The notes under the pieces were generated by a model. The model saw only the letters and a program-made list of their open reading frames with translations, did no database searches and was not told the origin of the DNA. A DNA stretch of 64,000 nt from Solibacillus palustris (GTDB lineage: Bacteria > Bacillota > Bacilli > Bacillales_A > Planococcaceae). The number at the start of each line of letters is the position of its first letter. Positions within the stretch are counted from its first letter, which is position 1. The position numbers and the translations under genes are program-made. The stretch covers positions 682,001-746,000 of the forward strand of contig NZ_JAKZFC010000001.1 in assembly GCF_022549215.1 (NCBI RefSeq). Reading direction: 5' to 3'. Positions 28,490 through 38,582 of this stretch are shown piece by piece.

Positions 28490-28912
28490 ATGGCAAAAAT
28501 GCATCCGTATTTTGTATTTAAAGGTGAAACAAAAGAGGCAGTGGCGCTTTATGCAAAGCTATTTAATGCGAAGAATGTAAACGTATTAACATTTGGAGAG
28601 ATGCCAGAAGATCCGGCGCATCCAGTACCTGAGGAAGCAAAGCATTTAGTCATGCACGCGTTAATCGAATTAGAAGGTGACATTAAAATGATGTTCTCGG
28701 ATACATTCCCGGGTTCACCACAAGTAACAGTAGGTGACAATATTACGATTGCCTATATGTCAGAAGATGAAAATCATATTCGCTCGATTTTTGAAGGGTT
28801 ATCGGAAGGCGGCTTGGTAACAATGCCATTACAAGAAACTTTTTGGAGTAAATGCTATGGACAAGTAACGGACAAGTTTGGCGTCTTATGGCAATTAAGC
28901 TACGAACAATAA
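28490..28912 (+). CDS. VOC family protein, PhnB/YjdN-like
   Basis: A 140-residue glyoxalase-fold protein. It has the PhnB-like opening HPYFVFKGETKEAVALYAKLFNAKNV, the middle HALIELEGDIKMMFSDTFPG, and the end WSKCYGQVTDKFGVLWQLS, which is typical of proteins annotated as PhnB-like or 3-demethylubiquinone methyltransferase-like. No reaction is established for this group and no function is claimed. It has its own likely promoter and terminator and interrupts the recG-fapR neighbourhood seen in B. subtilis, so it was probably inserted as a single unit. Confidence 0.8.
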   Translation: MAKMHPYFVFKGETKEAVALYAKLFNAKNVNVLTFGEMPEDPAHPVPEEAKHLVMHALIELEGDIKMMFSDTFPGSPQVTVGDNITIAYMSEDENHIRSIFEGLSEGGLVTMPLQETFWSKCYGQVTDKFGVLWQLSYEQ

Positions 28913-28923
28913 TAGAATTATGC

Positions 28924-28957
28924 AGAACGCAACAAAAAAATGTTGCGTTCTTTTTTT
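28924..28957 (+). terminator. Terminator after the VOC-fold gene
   Basis: AGAACGCAACA pairs with TGTTGCGTTCT across six As, followed by seven Ts. Confidence 0.93.
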
Positions 28958-28969
28958 GTACCATGTATA

Positions 28970-28998
28970 TTGATATTAGTACCAAGTGCTAATACTAA
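28970..28998 (+). promoter_or_regulatory. fapR promoter with overlapping FapR operator
   Basis: -35 TTGATA (28970-28975) and -10 TACTAA (28993-28998) with a 17-base spacer. The inverted repeat TTAGTA-N11-TACTAA (28976-28998) fills the spacer and the -10 box. It matches the FapR operator type known from Bacilli (TTAGTAC...TACTAA-like), so FapR probably represses its own operon until malonyl-CoA releases it. Confidence 0.8.
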
Positions 28999-29033
28999 TC
29001 TTATAAAAAATTAAAGGCAGGTAACAAATACGT

Positions 29034-29606
29034 ATGAAGCGTTCCAAAAAAGAGCGTCAGTCATTATTGACTGAAAAAATAGCCGACAATCCTTTCATAA
29101 CAGATGAACAATTAGCAACAGAATTTTGTGTCAGTGTTCAAACGATTCGTCTGGATCGTATGGAGCTAGCTATCCCGGAATTGCGTGAGCGTATAAAAAA
29201 TGTTGCTGCGAAAAAATATGATGAAGTAAAGTCGCTACCTCTAGATGAAGTGATTGGTGAAATTATTGATATAGAGTTAGATAATCGTGCTATCTCGATT
29301 TTTGATGTCGGTGAAGAACATGTTTTCCAACGCAATGGCATTGCACGAGGACATCATTTATTTGCACAGGCCAATTCATTAGCGGTTGCGGTAATAGATG
29401 ATGAGCTTGCTCTAACAGTAAAATCAAATGTAGCTTTTGTTAAGCCTGTTAAAGCAGGTGATCGTGTTGTAACCAAAGCGATTGTAAAAGGGCGAAACAC
29501 TGAAAAAAATCGTACATTTATTGACGTTATTTCAACAGTGGATAATGAAGTCGTTTTTAAAGGCGAATTTGAAATGTACCGCACGAAAGGTGAAGAAGCA
29601 ATATGA
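29034..29606 (+). CDS. fapR: Transcription factor FapR, regulator of fatty acid and phospholipid synthesis
   Basis: A 190-residue repressor released from DNA by malonyl-CoA. An N-terminal DeoR-like helix-turn-helix (about 8-45, with [19 protein letters not shown]) is joined by a linker helix to a hot-dog effector domain (about 75-185). That domain contains [18 protein letters not shown] and the [18 protein letters not shown] strand. It heads the fapR-plsX-fabD-fabG-acpP operon and has its own predicted operator. plsX overlaps its stop by four bases. Confidence 0.95.
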   Translation: MKRSKKERQSLLTEKIADNPFITDEQLATEFCVSVQTIRLDRMELAIPELRERIKNVAAKKYDEVKSLPLDEVIGEIIDIELDNRAISIFDVGEEHVFQRNGIARGHHLFAQANSLAVAVIDDELALTVKSNVAFVKPVKAGDRVVTKAIVKGRNTEKNRTFIDVISTVDNEVVFKGEFEMYRTKGEEAI

Positions 29607-30598
29607 AATTAGCAGTAGATGGTATGGGTGGAGACAATGCTCCTCAAGCAATTGTCGAAGGTGTCTTAATAGCCCTTGATGATTTTCCAAATTTAGAAAT
29701 TGATTTGTATGGTGACGAGCAAAAGATGGCACCATATTTAAAGCAGCATAGCCGCTTAAATATAATACATTGTACAGAAGTTGTAGAAGCAGATGATGAT
29801 CCAGCACGTGCGGTTCGTCGTAAAAAGGACTCTTCCATGACACGTATGCTTGATGCGGTAGCAGAGGGGAAAGCGGATGCGTGTCTATCAGCAGGTAATA
29901 CGGGTGCATTAATGGCAGGTGGCTTGTTTAAAGTAGGGCGTATTGAAGGCGTATCGCGACCAGCTTTAGCAACAACATTACCAACAATGAATGGTGATGG
30001 TTTCTTAATGTTAGATTTAGGCGCAAATGCGGATGCTAAGCCTGAAAACTTATTGCAATATGCAATTATGGGGGACATTTATGTCAAACAAGTACGCGGT
30101 ACTGCATCACCACGTGTGGGATTACTAAATATCGGTACCGAAGATAAAAAAGGGAACGAATTAACGAAATCCGCATTTACATTATTAAAAGATGCAGATT
30201 TCAATTTTGAAGGTAATGTTGAATCACGCGAGCTATTAAATGGAGTAGCGGATGTCGTAGTGACAGATGGTTTCACAGGTAATATGACATTGAAGACACT
30301 TGAAGGAACAGCAGGCGCGATTTTTAAAATGTTAAAAGAGGCATTATTTGCAACGACGAAAACAAAAATCGCAGCGGCGTTAGTAAAAAACGATTTAAAA
30401 CAATTAAAAGATAAAATGGATTACACAGAGTACGGTGGTGCGGCGTTATTTGGTTTAAAAGCACCGGTAATTAAAGCGCATGGCTCGTCTAATCCACGTG
30501 CAATCTATAGTGCTATTCGACAAGCTTCAATTATGGTGGAACATAAAGTTTGCGAAACAATAACTGAAAAAATTGAGCAAATGCCAAAATCACAATAA
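29603..30598 (+). CDS. plsX: Phosphate acyltransferase PlsX
   Basis: A 331-residue enzyme that makes acyl-phosphate from acyl-ACP, the first committed step of phospholipid synthesis in this group. It opens with [19 protein letters not shown] and has [41 protein letters not shown] and the C-terminal [13 protein letters not shown], all typical. The ATGA overlap with fapR indicates translational coupling. Confidence 0.96.
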   Translation: MKLAVDGMGGDNAPQAIVEGVLIALDDFPNLEIDLYGDEQKMAPYLKQHSRLNIIHCTEVVEADDDPARAVRRKKDSSMTRMLDAVAEGKADACLSAGNTGALMAGGLFKVGRIEGVSRPALATTLPTMNGDGFLMLDLGANADAKPENLLQYAIMGDIYVKQVRGTASPRVGLLNIGTEDKKGNELTKSAFTLLKDADFNFEGNVESRELLNGVADVVVTDGFTGNMTLKTLEGTAGAIFKMLKEALFATTKTKIAAALVKNDLKQLKDKMDYTEYGGAALFGLKAPVIKAHGSSNPRAIYSAIRQASIMVEHKVCETITEKIEQMPKSQ

Positions 30599-30626
30599 GG
30601 GCTTTTCATAAAGGGGAATTATATAT

Positions 30627-31580
30627 ATGACAAAAATTGCGTTTATTTTTCCGGGGCAAGGTTCGCAATCCGTGGGGATGGGTGCGGAACTTGTAGCAAG
30701 CGACGAAAATAGTAACCAATATTATGTTCGTGCAGACGAAGTGTTAAATTTACCATTGTCGGACTATATGTTGAATGGTCCACAAGAAACTTTAACACTG
30801 ACGTATCATGCACAGCCAGCACTTTTAACTACAGGCGTAATGATTGCGAATAAGTTATTAGCAGCGGGGATTAAGCCGCATTTTACGGCAGGTCATTCAT
30901 TGGGGGAATATAGTGCATTAGTTATTTCAGAAGTATTATCTTTTGAAGATGCGGTGCAAACGGTTCACCAACGTGGGGTGTATATGGACGAGGCAGTACC
31001 AGCAGGTCAAGGGGCAATGGCGGCAATTTTAGCAATGGACGGGGAACAGCTAAATGCCATTTGTGAACAAGTATCAACTACTGGTGAAGTTGTGCAAGTT
31101 GCGAACTTCAACTGCCCAGGACAAATTGTGATTTCGGGGACGAAACAAGGTGTCGATGAGGCATGTAAACGTGCGAAGGAAGCTGGCGCAAAACGAGCGC
31201 TTCCATTAGTTGTAAGTGGACCATTCCATAGTACGTTAATGCAAAAGGCGGCAGACAACTTAGCAACATCAATTTCTACATTATCGATTCAAAGTCCGAA
31301 AATCCCAGTTGTGAGTAATGTAACATCACAATTGTTAACGACACCAGAGCAAATACAACAAGAAATGGTCGCACAAGTAACGAGCTCAGTACAATGGGAA
31401 CAAAACGTACAAACGCTTATTGCGCAAGGTGTTACGGTCTTTATTGAATGTGGTCCAGGGAAAGTATTATCTGGTTTAATAAAGAAAATTGATCGCAACG
31501 TGCAAACATATTGTGTTTATGATGAAGCAAGCTTTGCACAAGTTGTCGAAGCATCAAAGGAGTGGACGCAATGGGTTTAA
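30627..31580 (+). CDS. fabD: Malonyl-CoA:ACP transacylase
   Basis: A 317-residue enzyme that loads malonate onto acyl carrier protein. [14 protein letters not shown] (about 5-18) is the oxyanion-hole region and GHSLGEYSA (about 91-99) contains the active-site serine. A conserved histidine lies in [10 protein letters not shown] (about 199). AAAGGGGAA precedes the ATG. The ribosome site and start of fabG lie inside its last codons. Confidence 0.96.
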   Translation: MTKIAFIFPGQGSQSVGMGAELVASDENSNQYYVRADEVLNLPLSDYMLNGPQETLTLTYHAQPALLTTGVMIANKLLAAGIKPHFTAGHSLGEYSALVISEVLSFEDAVQTVHQRGVYMDEAVPAGQGAMAAILAMDGEQLNAICEQVSTTGEVVQVANFNCPGQIVISGTKQGVDEACKRAKEAGAKRALPLVVSGPFHSTLMQKAADNLATSISTLSIQSPKIPVVSNVTSQLLTTPEQIQQEMVAQVTSSVQWEQNVQTLIAQGVTVFIECGPGKVLSGLIKKIDRNVQTYCVYDEASFAQVVEASKEWTQWV

Positions 31581-32317
31581 TGGGGAAATGTGCAATAGTA
31601 ACGGGAGCCTCACGGGGTATAGGTCGTGCGATAGCGTTAGAATTAGCCAGTCAAGGTGCACGCGTTGTAGTAAATTACAGTGGTAGCGTGGAAAAGGCGA
31701 AACAAGTTGTAGAAGAAATTCAAGCAAACGGTGGTGAGGCAATTGCTGTACAAGCAGATGTAGCAAATGGTGAATCTGTACAGCAATTAATGCAAACTGC
31801 GCTTGAAACTTACGGTTCAATTGATATTTTAGTTAATAACGCAGGCATTACACGCGATAATCTATTGATGCGTATGAAAGATGATGAATGGGATGATGTC
31901 ATCAACACCAATTTAAAAGGTGTGTTCCTTTGTACAAAAGCGGTAACACGTCAAATGATGAAGCAGCGTGCAGGTCGTATTATTAATATTTCATCAATTG
32001 TTGGTGTTGCAGGAAACCCTGGTCAGGCAAATTACGTTGCAGCAAAGGCAGGAGTAATCGGTTTAACAAAAACGACTGCTCAAGAGCTTGCTTCGCGAAA
32101 TATTTTAGTCAATGCAATTGCACCAGGCTTTATTACAACAGAGATGACAGACGGTTTACCAGAAGATTTAAAGCAAGCGATGCTAAAGCAAATTCCATTA
32201 GCGAAGCTTGGACAGCCAGAGGATATCGCAAAAGCCGTAACGTTTTTCGCATCTGACAGCGCAAATTACATTACTGGCCAAACATTACAAATAGATGGTG
32301 GTATGGTGATGGCTTAG
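31571..32317 (+). CDS. fabG: 3-oxoacyl-[ACP] reductase
   Basis: A 248-residue short-chain dehydrogenase that reduces 3-oxoacyl-ACP with NADPH. Cofactor motif [20 protein letters not shown], catalytic Ser in [15 protein letters not shown], and [13 protein letters not shown] with the catalytic Tyr and Lys are present. The start is ATG 31571, since AAAGGAG at 31557-31563 serves it; a GTG at 31562 is too close to that site. It overlaps the end of fabD by ten bases. Confidence 0.96.
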   Translation: MGLMGKCAIVTGASRGIGRAIALELASQGARVVVNYSGSVEKAKQVVEEIQANGGEAIAVQADVANGESVQQLMQTALETYGSIDILVNNAGITRDNLLMRMKDDEWDDVINTNLKGVFLCTKAVTRQMMKQRAGRIINISSIVGVAGNPGQANYVAAKAGVIGLTKTTAQELASRNILVNAIAPGFITTEMTDGLPEDLKQAMLKQIPLAKLGQPEDIAKAVTFFASDSANYITGQTLQIDGGMVMA

Positions 32318-32350
32318 CTTTTTAGCACATTCTTGAGGGGAGGTGACATT

Positions 32351-32587
32351 ATGTCTACAGTAATTGAACGTGTAACAAAAGTAGTAGTTGACCGCTTAGG
32401 CGTTGACGAAAGTGAAGTTAAATTAGAAGCATCATTCCGTGATGATTTAGGTGCCGATTCATTAGACGTTGTTGAACTAGTAATGGAACTAGAAGATGAG
32501 TTCGATATGGAAATTTCTGATGAAGATGCAGAAAAAATCGCTACAGTTGGTGATGCTATCTCATACATCGAAAGCAAAGTAAGCTAA
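32351..32587 (+). CDS. acpP: Acyl carrier protein
   Basis: A 78-residue acidic four-helix protein that carries growing fatty acyl chains. The phosphopantetheine-attachment serine is in [16 protein letters not shown] (Ser about residue 37). GAGGGGAGGTGAC precedes ATG 32351; an upstream in-frame start at 32333 would place the ribosome site inside the gene. It ends the fapR operon. Confidence 0.97.
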   Translation: MSTVIERVTKVVVDRLGVDESEVKLEASFRDDLGADSLDVVELVMELEDEFDMEISDEDAEKIATVGDAISYIESKVS

Positions 32588-32603
32588 TAAATAAACGTAA
32601 AGA

Positions 32604-32636
32604 GACAGCCCAAAAAGTATTGACTTTTTGGGCTGT
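32604..32636 (+). terminator. Perfect hairpin after acpP, no T run
   Basis: ACAGCCCAAAAAGT pairs perfectly with ACTTTTTGGGCTGT (14 base pairs, 4-base loop). The following bases are GTCCGTCTC, so it is not a standard intrinsic terminator. It may protect the acpP mRNA 3' end. Confidence 0.55.
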
Positions 32637-32659
32637 GTCCGTCTCAAGTATTAATAATT

Positions 32660-32760
32660 CGCTGTAGGCTGATTTTCGCGGTGGTCAGAAGAAAAGATCG
32701 AATGCTTTGTCACGTCCTGTGACAAAGCATTCATGACAAGCTTCGTGCTAGCCCCCCTCC
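32660..32760 (+). repeat. Two-hairpin repeat, copy 3, after acpP
   Basis: The first hairpin is a perfect 14-pair stem, GAATGCTTTGTCAC/GTGACAAAGCATTC (32700-32732), with the 5-base loop GTCCT. The second is GACAAGC/GCTAGCC (32735-32753) with loop TTCGT. Both correspond to the module in copies 2, 4 and 5. The flanks differ: no TAACTTG edge and no palindrome module, and CTCCTCGGCGCAAAG follows instead. Confidence 0.8.
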
Positions 32761-32770
32761 TCGGCGCAAA

Positions 32771-32812
32771 GGGAATGTTCTAGAATTACTTCTCAGACAT
32801 TCTCTTTTTTGT
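32771..32812 (+). terminator. Terminator downstream of the acpP repeat
   Basis: GAATGT pairs with ACATTC, with inner CT/AG and AGAA/TTCT pairs and small bulges, then TCTTTTTT. It is likely the real end of the fapR-acpP transcript, which would place the repeat inside the 3' untranslated region. Confidence 0.75.
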
Positions 32813-32978
32813 GGTTGAAAATAAGAAAAGTTAGCAAATTATTGTAAAAGTATGCGCCGTATGATTCTCATTTGTTAAATTCCTTGATTTTACGCGTTTT
32901 TTTAGCGACTACCCTTTGCACAATAGTATATAACAATGTAAACTAAACGATAGAAACTAGAAGGAAGGCAGAAAGTCC

Positions 32979-33740
32979 ATGATGCAAAGAAGAAAAGGTA
33001 GTAACCAAAAAGTTGGGGTACTCCCTGAAAAAGTAAGAGCACAATTTCAATTAGTACAAGATGAAATGAATATTCATTTCACAAATAAGGCCTTAATATA
33101 CCAAGCCTTTACACATTCATCTTATGTGAATGAGCATCGCCGCAAACAATTTACGGACAATGAACGCTTAGAATTTTTAGGGGACGCAGTATTAGAATTA
33201 TCAGTTTCAAAATATTTATTTGAAAAGTTCCCGAATATGAGTGAAGGTGAACTAACGAAATTACGTGCGTCAATCGTATGCGAGCCTTCGTTAGTCGTTT
33301 TTGCCAATGAACTAAATTTTGGTCAATTTGTTTTATTAGGTAAAGGCGAAGAACTAACAGGTGGTCGTGAACGTCCAGCTTTACTTGCGGACGTATTTGA
33401 ATCATTTGTTGGAGCTCTTTATTTAGACCAAGGTTTAGAAGTCGTTGTCGCGTTTTTAGAACGTATCGTATTCCCTAAAGTAGAAGTCGGTGCTTTTTCG
33501 CATGTGATGGATTTTAAAAGTCAATTGCAGGAAATCATTCAACAAACAAATAATGGCCTTTTACATTATGAAATTGTCGATGAAAAAGGACCAGCGCATA
33601 ACAGAACCTTTGTTTCGCGCGTATTGTTAAATAACCAAGAATTAGGCCTTGGTCGTGGTAAATCGAAGAAAGAAGCTGAGCAGCAGGCTGCGCAAAGTGC
33701 GATGGCTATGCTTAAGCAGTCAAAGCCAGAGGGGGAATAA
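32979..33740 (+). CDS. rnc: Ribonuclease III
   Basis: A 253-residue double-strand RNase that processes rRNA and other structured RNAs. The catalytic domain has the signature [17 protein letters not shown] (about 59-75) and the second acidic cluster [18 protein letters not shown]-terminal double-stranded-RNA-binding domain (about 180-248) ends with [29 protein letters not shown] precedes two adjacent ATGs at 32979 and 32982. smc starts one base after its stop region. Confidence 0.96.
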   Translation: MMQRRKGSNQKVGVLPEKVRAQFQLVQDEMNIHFTNKALIYQAFTHSSYVNEHRRKQFTDNERLEFLGDAVLELSVSKYLFEKFPNMSEGELTKLRASIVCEPSLVVFANELNFGQFVLLGKGEELTGGRERPALLADVFESFVGALYLDQGLEVVVAFLERIVFPKVEVGAFSHVMDFKSQLQEIIQQTNNGLLHYEIVDEKGPAHNRTFVSRVLLNNQELGLGRGKSKKEAEQQAAQSAMAMLKQSKPEGE

Positions 33741-33741
33741 A

Positions 33742-36700
33742 ATGTTCCTTAAACGACTTGAAGTAGTAGGATTTAAATCTTTTGCTGAACGGATTGGCAT
33801 TGATTTTGTTCCTGGAGTAACTGCAGTAGTTGGCCCAAATGGTAGTGGTAAAAGTAATGTTACAGATGCCATTCGTTGGGTTTTAGGTGAGCAATCTGCA
33901 AAAAGTCTACGTGGTGCGAAAATGGAGGATGTTATCTTCGCCGGAAGTGAATCACGTAAAGCATTAAATTTTGCAGAAGTAACACTTGTTTTGGACAATA
34001 CAGATGAGCAAATCGCTATTCCATATACAGAAATAAATGTCACAAGACGTGTGTATCGTTCAGGTGATAGCGAATATTTGCTGAACAGTCAGCAATGTCG
34101 CCTGAAGGATATTACGGACTTGTTTATGGATTCAGGTCTTGGAAAAGAAGCGTTTTCGATTATTTCACAAGGGCGTGTTGATGAAATTTTAAACAGCCGT
34201 CCAGATGATCGTCGCAGCATTTTTGAAGAGGCGGCAGGTGTTTTAAAATATAAATTACGTAAGAAAAAAGCCGAGCATAAATTAGTCGAAACTGATGAAA
34301 ACTTAAATCGTGTTCTCGATATTTTACATGAAATCGAAATTCGCCTAGAACCGTTAAAAATCCAGGCTTCTAGCGCAAAAGACTATATTCGCATGACGGC
34401 AGAATTGAAGGACTTTGACATCGCGTTAATGGTCCACGACATGCTAGCACATGATGCAACATTAAAAGCATTTGATGTAGAGCATGGTACATTAGCAATT
34501 TCGGAAAAAGAGCAAGCAACAAAAATGTCCCAGTTTGAGACGAATTTACGTAAAATGCGTAGCGAGTTAAAAACGATTGATGAAGTGCTAGACATCTCAC
34601 AAGAGCAGCTTGTCGAAGCGAGTGCTGAAGTAGAGCGTTGGGAAGGACGTAAAGCATTATTTAATGAAAAACGTTCGAATGCAGAAAAGCAAATCCAACA
34701 ATTAAAACAGTCACTTAAACAAGCGAATGACACAGTTATAGAACTAGTAGGACAAGAGCAAGAAAAACGCAAGCAATTTATCGGAAAGCAAAAAGTAGTA
34801 CAACAAGTGCGTTCATCATTAAAACAAGTTGAACAAGCATTGACACGTACAGCCTCTGAAATTGAACAAGAAATTGAACAGGCGAAAAATACGTTTATTA
34901 ACTTATTAAATGAAGAAGCAACGGTTAAAAACGAACTGAAGCATATTGATCAGCAACTTTCACAAGAGCAGGCTTCTGCAGAGCGAATGACAGGTCGATC
35001 GTCTGAGGTGCAAAAAGAGCTCGCACAGGTAGTTGTAGAACAGCAAACAACAGCACGTGCACTTGAACAATCAGAGCTTGCAGTAAAAGAACAACTTGGT
35101 CGTTATGATGTATTACAAATGCAGCTAAAAACAGCAACAGCTAATTTAGATGAAAAGCAAGCATTGTTATATAAAGCATACCAGCACCATCAACAATTAA
35201 AAGCACGTAAAGAAACGTTAGCCGAGTTAGAGGCCGATTTTTCGGGCTTCTTCCATGGTGTAAAAGAAATACTACTTGCCCGTGATCGTGGTGAGTTACA
35301 AGGAATTGAAGGGGCAGTAGCGGAACTAATTCAAGTAGAGTCGAAATATTCACAAGCACTTGAAACGGCATTAGGAGCAGCTTCACAGCATATTGTGACG
35401 GCCAATGAGCAACACGCACAAAAAGCAATAGGGTGGTTAAAGCAAAAGCGTGCGGGTCGTGCAACATTTTTACCGAAAACTGTTATGCGTTCACGAAAAA
35501 TCCAACCTCATCAATTGCAAGATATTCAGTCGCATCCCGCATATATTGCATTGGCATACGAATTAGTAAGTTATGCACCTGAAAATACGAATATTATCGA
35601 AAATCTTTTAGGTAACGTCCTAGTAGCCGCGAATTTAGAGGGAGCGAGTCAAATCGCACGTATTTTAGGTTTTAAATACCGCGTTGTGACGCTAGAAGGC
35701 GATATCGTCAATGCAGGTGGTTCGTTAACTGGTGGTGCATTAAAGCAACAAAGTTCCCTATTTTCAAGAAAAGCTGAGCTCGAAAAATTAGTGACAACAT
35801 TAGCTGAAATGGAAGCGACGATTCAATCTGCTGAACAAAAGGTTTCAACGAAGAAGTCTGAAATTGCAGAGCTACGTCATACATTAGAAGAGATGAAGTT
35901 ACAAGGTGAGACACTACGTGAGCAAGAGCAAATTCATCGTTCAAAGCTATTAGAGTTGGATATGACGGTAAAGAGCTTACAAACAACGGTTACGTTAACT
36001 GAATCTGAACAATCGACAGTAACAACACGTAAAGAAACGTTAGCCGAACAGCAGCAGCTTTCGACCGTACGTTTAGCACAACTACAAGAAGAATTACAGC
36101 AAGTACAGCAAACGGTTGATGAGCTAACGAAGGCAAAAGAACAAAGTGAAACACAAAAGGATGTGTTGCGTGAACAATTAGCGCAGCAACGTTCAGAACT
36201 AGCTGTTGCGCAGGAGCAGTTAACGCAAGTACAAGCTGCAATTGCAGACATCGAGCTAAGCTTAACAAAAGCGAAAAACCAATCTGATAAAATTTCCCAG
36301 GAAATCGAGTGGATTGAATCTGAAGATGGTGTGAATGGCCCATCTGCTGAAGAATTAGCCCAAACGATTACAGACTGGACAATGAAAAAAGACGCACTAA
36401 CGGAAACGATTCAAAAAAACCGAAAGTCTCGAGATTCATTGCATGAACAAATTACAGAAATTGAAATTCAACTACAAGAAGTACAACGGGTACATAAAAG
36501 CTATGTCGACGCAATTCGCTCATTAGAATTAAAACGTAGTCGTATTGAATTTGAAAAAACAAACTTGCAACAGCTATTACTCGAGCAATATGAGCTGGAT
36601 ATTATTACTGCGCAAGATGAAGCAATCCAGATTGAAGATGTCGAACAAGTGCGTCGTAAAGTGAAGCTATTAAAGCAATCGATTGAAGAATTGGGCCCAG

Positions 36701-37323
36701 TAAACTTGTCGTCAATTGAAGAGTTTGACCGAGTACAAGAGCGCTACTCCTTCTTAAGTGAGCAGCGTGAAGATTTAGTTGCGGCCAAAGATACATTGCA
36801 TAAAGCAATTGGTGAAATGGATGGAGAAATGAGCGAACGCTTTAGCGAAACATTTAAGCAGATTCGTCAGCAATTTGTTGTTTCATTCCGCGAATTATTT
36901 GGTGGTGGTACCGCTGATTTGGTACTGTTAGAACCAGAGAATATATTAGAAACAGGTATTGAAATTATTGCGCAACCGCCAGGCAAAAAGCTGCAAAGTC
37001 TAAGCCTTTTATCCGGTGGTGAACGTGCATTAACTGCAATTGCTTTATTGTTTGCGATTTTGAATACACGTCCAGTACCGTTCTGTGTACTTGATGAAGT
37101 AGAGGCCGCACTTGATGAATCGAATGTTGCGCGCTATAGTGAATATTTACGGAAATTTAGCAGTCAGACGCAATTCATCGTCATTACACACCGTAAAGGT
37201 ACGATGGAAGGTGCGGACGTTCTATACGGTATTACAATGCAAGAATCGGGTGTTTCGAAGCTTGTATCAGTAAAACTAGAGGAAGAACCCGATTTAGTAA
37301 CGCAAGGGAGTGTCGAAAAATGA
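33742..37323 (+). CDS. smc: Chromosome segregation protein SMC
   Basis: A 1193-residue condensin ATPase that organises and separates chromosomes with ScpA and ScpB. The N-terminal head has MFLKRLEVVGFKSFAERI and Walker A GPNGSGKSN (about 32-40). Long coiled coils flank a hinge (about 500-660, with FSGFFHGVKEILLARDRGELQGIEGAVAEL at its start). The C-terminal head has the signature LSLLSGGERALTAIALLFAIL and Walker B FCVLDEVEAALDESN. The start is ATG 33742 with GAGGGGGAA upstream; an extended frame reaching into rnc is rejected. ftsY overlaps its stop by four bases. Confidence 0.97.
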   Translation: MFLKRLEVVGFKSFAERIGIDFVPGVTAVVGPNGSGKSNVTDAIRWVLGEQSAKSLRGAKMEDVIFAGSESRKALNFAEVTLVLDNTDEQIAIPYTEINVTRRVYRSGDSEYLLNSQQCRLKDITDLFMDSGLGKEAFSIISQGRVDEILNSRPDDRRSIFEEAAGVLKYKLRKKKAEHKLVETDENLNRVLDILHEIEIRLEPLKIQASSAKDYIRMTAELKDFDIALMVHDMLAHDATLKAFDVEHGTLAISEKEQATKMSQFETNLRKMRSELKTIDEVLDISQEQLVEASAEVERWEGRKALFNEKRSNAEKQIQQLKQSLKQANDTVIELVGQEQEKRKQFIGKQKVVQQVRSSLKQVEQALTRTASEIEQEIEQAKNTFINLLNEEATVKNELKHIDQQLSQEQASAERMTGRSSEVQKELAQVVVEQQTTARALEQSELAVKEQLGRYDVLQMQLKTATANLDEKQALLYKAYQHHQQLKARKETLAELEADFSGFFHGVKEILLARDRGELQGIEGAVAELIQVESKYSQALETALGAASQHIVTANEQHAQKAIGWLKQKRAGRATFLPKTVMRSRKIQPHQLQDIQSHPAYIALAYELVSYAPENTNIIENLLGNVLVAANLEGASQIARILGFKYRVVTLEGDIVNAGGSLTGGALKQQSSLFSRKAELEKLVTTLAEMEATIQSAEQKVSTKKSEIAELRHTLEEMKLQGETLREQEQIHRSKLLELDMTVKSLQTTVTLTESEQSTVTTRKETLAEQQQLSTVRLAQLQEELQQVQQTVDELTKAKEQSETQKDVLREQLAQQRSELAVAQEQLTQVQAAIADIELSLTKAKNQSDKISQEIEWIESEDGVNGPSAEELAQTITDWTMKKDALTETIQKNRKSRDSLHEQITEIEIQLQEVQRVHKSYVDAIRSLELKRSRIEFEKTNLQQLLLEQYELDIITAQDEAIQIEDVEQVRRKVKLLKQSIEELGPVNLSSIEEFDRVQERYSFLSEQREDLVAAKDTLHKAIGEMDGEMSERFSETFKQIRQQFVVSFRELFGGGTADLVLLEPENILETGIEIIAQPPGKKLQSLSLLSGGERALTAIALLFAILNTRPVPFCVLDEVEAALDESNVARYSEYLRKFSSQTQFIVITHRKGTMEGADVLYGITMQESGVSKLVSVKLEEEPDLVTQGSVEK

Positions 37324-38582
37324 GCTTTTTTAAGCGACTAAAAGAAAAGTTAGTAGGTAGTAACGAAGAACAGAAAGTTGAGCAAGCCGAACTTGGTGAG
37401 CAACAAGTAGTCGAACTGCCTCAGCCAGAAGTTATTGAAGAAACAGTGATACCGGTTCAAGAAGTTGAAAAAGAGATTGAACAAGCAGCTAGAGAAGAAG
37501 TAGAAGCATCATCAACAGCAATAGAACCAGTCGAAGAAGTTTTATTTGGCAATGAGCCAGTTGAAACAGTAGAAGAAATCGTTGAGGAACAAGTAGAAGA
37601 AGAGTCGAAGAAACCTTCTGCATGGTCGATTACGCAAAAATTCAAAGCTGGTTTAGAAAAAACACGTAATTCGTTTACATCAAAGGTTAATGATTTAGTA
37701 GCGCGTTACCGTAAAGTAGATGAAGATTTCTTTGAAGAATTAGAAGAATTACTGTTACAAGCAGACGTAGGGTTTGAAACGGTTATGGATTTAATGGATA
37801 AATTACGCTATGAAGTACAGCGTCAAAACATTAAAGATACAAACGGCATTCAAGCAATTATCTCAGAAAAATTAGTTGAAATTTATGAGTCTGGCGAGGA
37901 AAATTTAACGGGCTTGAATATGCAGCAAAACGGTGATTTAACAGTTATTTTATTTGTAGGTGTTAACGGTGTTGGGAAAACGACGACTATTGGTAAATTG
38001 GCACACCGTTTAAAATCAGAAGGGAAGTCGGTTATGCTTGCCGCGGGTGATACATTCCGTGCAGGTGCGATTGACCAATTACAAGTTTGGGGCGAGCGTG
38101 TCGGTGTTGAAGTGATAGCTCAATCAGAAGGTTCTGACCCAGCTGCTGTAATGTATGATGCAGTTCGTGCGGCGAAAAACCGTGGCGTTGACGTATTAAT
38201 TTGTGATACAGCAGGACGTTTACAAAACAAGGTCAACTTAATGAACGAGCTTGAAAAGGTGCACCGTGTCATTTCACGCGAAATTCCAAACGCGCCACAT
38301 GAAGTATTATTAGCATTAGATGCGACAACAGGTCAAAACGCGCTAGTACAGGCACAAATGTTCAAAGAGGCAACAAATGTTACAGGTATCGTATTAACGA
38401 AACTAGATGGTACGGCAAAAGGTGGTATCGTTTTAGCCATCCGCAACAAATTACACATTCCAGTAAAATTTGTGGGACTTGGTGAAAAAATGGACGATCT
38501 ACAACCGTTTGATGCAGAGCGTTACGTATACGGTTTATTTGCGGATGGTTTAGAAAAAGAGTTGAAAGAAATAGAAGATTAA
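37320..38582 (+). CDS. ftsY: Signal recognition particle receptor FtsY
   Basis: A 420-residue SRP receptor GTPase that docks ribosome-SRP complexes at the membrane. A glutamate-rich N-terminal region (about 10-100) precedes the helical N domain and the G domain. G motifs are GVNGVGKTTTIGKLA (about 218-232), DTAGRLQNK, and TKLDGTAKGG. The acidic region is richer and longer than in B. subtilis FtsY (329 residues), hence the greater length. The ATGA overlap couples it to smc. Its TAA stop forms the start of a repeat copy. Confidence 0.96.
   Translation: MSFFKRLKEKLVGSNEEQKVEQAELGEQQVVELPQPEVIEETVIPVQEVEKEIEQAAREEVEASSTAIEPVEEVLFGNEPVETVEEIVEEQVEEESKKPSAWSITQKFKAGLEKTRNSFTSKVNDLVARYRKVDEDFFEELEELLLQADVGFETVMDLMDKLRYEVQRQNIKDTNGIQAIISEKLVEIYESGEENLTGLNMQQNGDLTVILFVGVNGVGKTTTIGKLAHRLKSEGKSVMLAAGDTFRAGAIDQLQVWGERVGVEVIAQSEGSDPAAVMYDAVRAAKNRGVDVLICDTAGRLQNKVNLMNELEKVHRVISREIPNAPHEVLLALDATTGQNALVQAQMFKEATNVTGIVLTKLDGTAKGGIVLAIRNKLHIPVKFVGLGEKMDDLQPFDAERYVYGLFADGLEKELKEIED

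Noticed and set aside
33649-33741. Upstream extension of smc into rnc
   Set aside because: The added residues overlap rnc and do not resemble SMC; ATG 33742 has a good ribosome site and gives the canonical N-terminus.
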